A DNA stretch of 64,000 nucleotides. Source: CAWCUU01 sp963798855. Lineage in GTDB: Bacteria; Gemmatimonadota; Gemmatimonadetes; Longimicrobiales; RSA9. Positions 62,203 to 64,000 of this stretch are shown piece by piece. The translations under genes and the position numbers were made by a program. The DNA is taken from positions 1,302,001 to 1,366,000 of the forward strand of contig CAWCUU010000002.1 of the NCBI GenBank assembly GCA_963798855.1, read 5' to 3'. Every line of letters begins with the position of its first letter. The stretch's first letter is position 1. Under the pieces are notes generated by a model. That model ran no database searches and was not told where the DNA came from. It saw nothing but the letters and a program-made list of their open reading frames with translations.

Positions 62203-63840
62203 GTGGGAGAGACGCGGGTCGATCTGCTGCACCTGCTCGAGGACCTGAGGGACGCGTACCCGGGCTCGCTCGAGGAGACCGTGGTTACGGAGCTGGTGGC
62301 CAACGCGCTGGACTCCGGTGCACGGTCGATTCGATTCGTCGCGGCGGCGAACGAGGCGACGCTGACGATCGTCGACGACGGCACCGGCATGACGCGGCCG
62401 CAGCTCCGCCGATTCCACGACCTGGGCGCGAGCACGAAGCGACGTGGGACGGGGATCGGCTTCGCGGGCGTGGGCGTGAAGCTGGGTCTCCTCCTCGGTG
62501 GCGGCGTCGAGACGGAGACGCGGCGCGGCCGGACGCACATCGCCACGGCGTGGCACCTCGCCTCGAAGCACCGCGCCCCGTGGCGGTGGACGGAGCCGCC
62601 GGGGCTCGTGGAGGAGCGCGGCACCGCCGTCCGATTCCTCCTCGAGAACGCGTTGTCCCCGCTGCTCGACGGAAGCTGGCTCGAATCCCTGCTGCGGCAC
62701 CATTTCCAGCCGCTGTTCGAGCGCGACCTGGCGCCGATCCTCGAGGCCGCATACCCGGCCGGCGTCCGCTTCGTGCTGAATGGGCGACTGCTGTCGCAGT
62801 ACGGGGAAGAGGATCGGGCCGAGCGAGCGCCGATCGCGGTTCGCGTCGGCCGGAAGCGGAAGCCGTCCGCGCTCGGTTGGGTCGAGCGGCACGCCGAGCC
62901 GCTGCCGGAGGATCGCCGCGGCGTCGCGGTCGCAACGCTGGGCAAGGTCATCCGCCGCGGCTGGGACTGGCTCGGGCTCACCCCGCCGGGCGCCGAGCGG
63001 ATCACAGGGCTCGTGGAAGCGCCCGCGCTCGCCGAGGCGCTCACGCTGAACAAGTCGGATTTCATCCGCTCCGGCGCGCGAGGGGGTGTCTATCTCGGGT
63101 ACAGGAAGGCGATCCAGGAGGCCGTCGGGGCGCAGCTCGAGCAGTGGGGCGATGCCGTGCCCCCGCCGTCGCCCCGCCGCCCGCGCGTGCGACCGGTCGA
63201 GCGAGACCTCAGAGGCGTGCTCGCCGAGATGGCCGAAGACTATCCGCTACTGACGGCGCTCGTCGAGCGCAGGGCCGGCGGACAGCGTCGCATCCCGTTC
63301 GCCGGGGAAGGTGCGGGCGGGGGCTGGTCCGCCGCCGCCGCGCTCGTCGCCGAAGCCGAGGCGGAGATCGCGTACGGGAGCGATGGTTCGCCCGAGCCCG
63401 CGCCCATGTCGCCGGACACCGGAGTCGCCGGGTCGTGGAGCGGAGAGCGCGGAACCGGCGAACGCGACGAAGCCGCCGGATCCGATCGTGGCAAGGGAGA
63501 GGCCGACGCGGATCGAGAGGCCAAGGGCGAGGGCGACGTTCCGGGCGTCGTGGCCGGACGCGCGCTCGTGCCGTCGCAGGGCGCGAGGCGTCGCCCCGGC
63601 CGGTATCGCCTCGCAATCCGCTTCGAGAGCCGGCCGGAGGATCCCTCCCTCGGCCGCCTCATCGAATCGACCGTCTGGGTCAACGACGCGCACCCGGCTT
63701 ACCGCCGCGCCTCGAAGGGGCGTGCCGAGCCGTACCACCTCGCCCTCACCGTCGCGATGGCACTGGCCCCGCTCGCGGTCGAGCCGTCGCAGGCAAACGC
63801 CTTCGTCACCGACTTTCTAGCGAGATGGGGGGAGGCCTAG
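62203..63840 (+). CDS. GHKL (HSP90/MORC-like) ATPase domain protein
   Basis: A 545-residue protein starting at GTG 62203, 3 bp after the GH13 stop. The N-terminal GHKL fold is complete: N-box TELVANALDSGA (Asn34, Asp37), G1 IVDDGTGM (58-63), and G2-like GIGFAGVGVKLGLLL (84-98). This is followed by an S5-like domain with LVEAPALAEALTLNKSDF and a long, acidic, low-complexity linker (residues 370-450, rich in Glu, Gly and Asp), then a C-terminal conserved block RYRLAIRFESRPEDPSLGRL. No kinase or topoisomerase domains are seen. It is a stand-alone MORC/HSP90-like ATPase of unknown function. Confidence 0.75.
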   Translation: MGETRVDLLHLLEDLRDAYPGSLEETVVTELVANALDSGARSIRFVAAANEATLTIVDDGTGMTRPQLRRFHDLGASTKRRGTGIGFAGVGVKLGLLLGGGVETETRRGRTHIATAWHLASKHRAPWRWTEPPGLVEERGTAVRFLLENALSPLLDGSWLESLLRHHFQPLFERDLAPILEAAYPAGVRFVLNGRLLSQYGEEDRAERAPIAVRVGRKRKPSALGWVERHAEPLPEDRRGVAVATLGKVIRRGWDWLGLTPPGAERITGLVEAPALAEALTLNKSDFIRSGARGGVYLGYRKAIQEAVGAQLEQWGDAVPPPSPRRPRVRPVERDLRGVLAEMAEDYPLLTALVERRAGGQRRIPFAGEGAGGGWSAAAALVAEAEAEIAYGSDGSPEPAPMSPDTGVAGSWSGERGTGERDEAAGSDRGKGEADADREAKGEGDVPGVVAGRALVPSQGARRRPGRYRLAIRFESRPEDPSLGRLIESTVWVNDAHPAYRRASKGRAEPYHLALTVAMALAPLAVEPSQANAFVTDFLARWGEA

Positions 63841-63912
63841 GACCCCTCCGAAGAGCGTATCGAACTGCGCCGATCGGCGCATTCATTGGAAGCCGACACG
63901 CCGGAGCGGCTG

Positions 63913-64000
63913 CTACGACTCAATCGTCAGCCTTGGAACCAGGCGTCCGGTGCGCTTCATGTAGTCCCGGTATCCGTCACCGAATTTCGCGATCAGGGCG
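63913..64000 (-). CDS. Isoprenylcysteine carboxyl methyltransferase-like protein, 3' end
   Basis: Minus-strand codons from the window edge read ALIAKFGDGYRDYMKRTGRL, then VPRLTIES, with TAG at 63915-63913. FGDxYRxYMxRTGRLxPRL is the characteristic C-terminus of the isoprenylcysteine carboxyl methyltransferase/phospholipid methyltransferase membrane family. Only 28 codons are in the window. It is convergent with the GHKL gene, leaving a 72-bp gap. Confidence 0.75.
   Translation of the reverse strand, partial: ALIAKFGDGYRDYMKRTGRLVPRLTIES

Noticed and set aside
1..64000. CRISPR arrays, prophage, integrases and toxin-antitoxin pairs
   Set aside because: No regularly spaced short repeats, phage structural genes, recombinases or recognisable toxin-antitoxin genes were seen on either strand.

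Overview
The window is high-GC bacterial chromosome with short intergenic gaps, many ATGA/GTGA stop-start overlaps and frequent GTG starts. The content suggests Gemmatimonadota or a relative (Acidobacteriota-like): two ABC permeases of the duplicated orphan (ADOP) type each paired with a PadR regulator, many secreted beta-propeller/BNR/LVIVD proteins with lipoprotein signals, a large TonB-dependent receptor with a CarboxypepD-like N-terminal domain, and DUF305 and DUF5715 proteins. This is inference from gene content; no rRNA or tRNA is present to confirm it.

Layout. 1-5.4 kb: a co-oriented chain of exported propeller and FG-GAP proteins ending in an M3 oligopeptidase. 5.4-9.2 kb: a decayed DUF4396 gene and a large sortilin-like BNR protein. 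9.3-14.6 kb (minus strand): a subtilisin-like lipoprotein with a polyglycine tail, then an outer-membrane protein/amidase/SpoU methyltransferase operon. 14.7-18.7 kb: a phosphate-uptake cluster ordered pstC-pstA-pstB-pstS with no phoU in the window. 18.7-23.5 kb (minus): cyclopropane fatty acid synthase, an MscS channel and a soluble lytic transglycosylase, all envelope maintenance. 23.7-27.0 kb: a glycine-zipper protein, a metallophosphoesterase, a GMC oxidoreductase and an unlisted 57-residue membrane protein. 27.3-33.8 kb: a TonB-dependent receptor followed by two lipoproteins, a MITE-like palindrome sitting on a stop codon, and a zinc metallopeptidase. 33.8-37.4 kb: MaoC hydratase and the first ADOP/PadR pair.

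37.4-40.7 kb is the most unusual part. Three copies of an approximately 300-nt element each have their own sigma70-like promoter (TTGAC, 17 bp, TATC[AG]T) and a terminator hairpin. Two copies are identical over 573 bp; the third is diverged and keeps the same hairpins through compensatory changes, including UUCG-capped stems and an invariant 7-bp loop/3' complementarity. I read these as a multicopy structured noncoding RNA that I cannot assign to any known family. Between the copies lie a serine-hydrolase remnant and a DUF5715 gene, both pointing back at the RNA terminators.

40.7-52.5 kb: an M1-type aminopeptidase broken by one extra G, a TipAS-type MerR regulator with a characteristic 19-bp-spacer promoter, an NAD-dependent epimerase, the second ADOP/PadR pair with TCTAGA operator-like sites, a 5'-3' exonuclease, a Bor-like lipoprotein, a cupin, an MFS transporter and DNA polymerase IV. 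52.5-64 kb: an ArfB-like ribosome rescue hydrolase, a DUF305/LVIVD pair, a FAD oxidase, a sulfatase, a DUF819 membrane protein, a GH13 enzyme, a GHKL ATPase and the end of an isoprenylcysteine methyltransferase-like gene. GGGCGA-type simple repeats fill several of these gaps. Most of the window is core metabolism and envelope biology; apart from the RNA cluster and the MITE there is little sign of mobile DNA.
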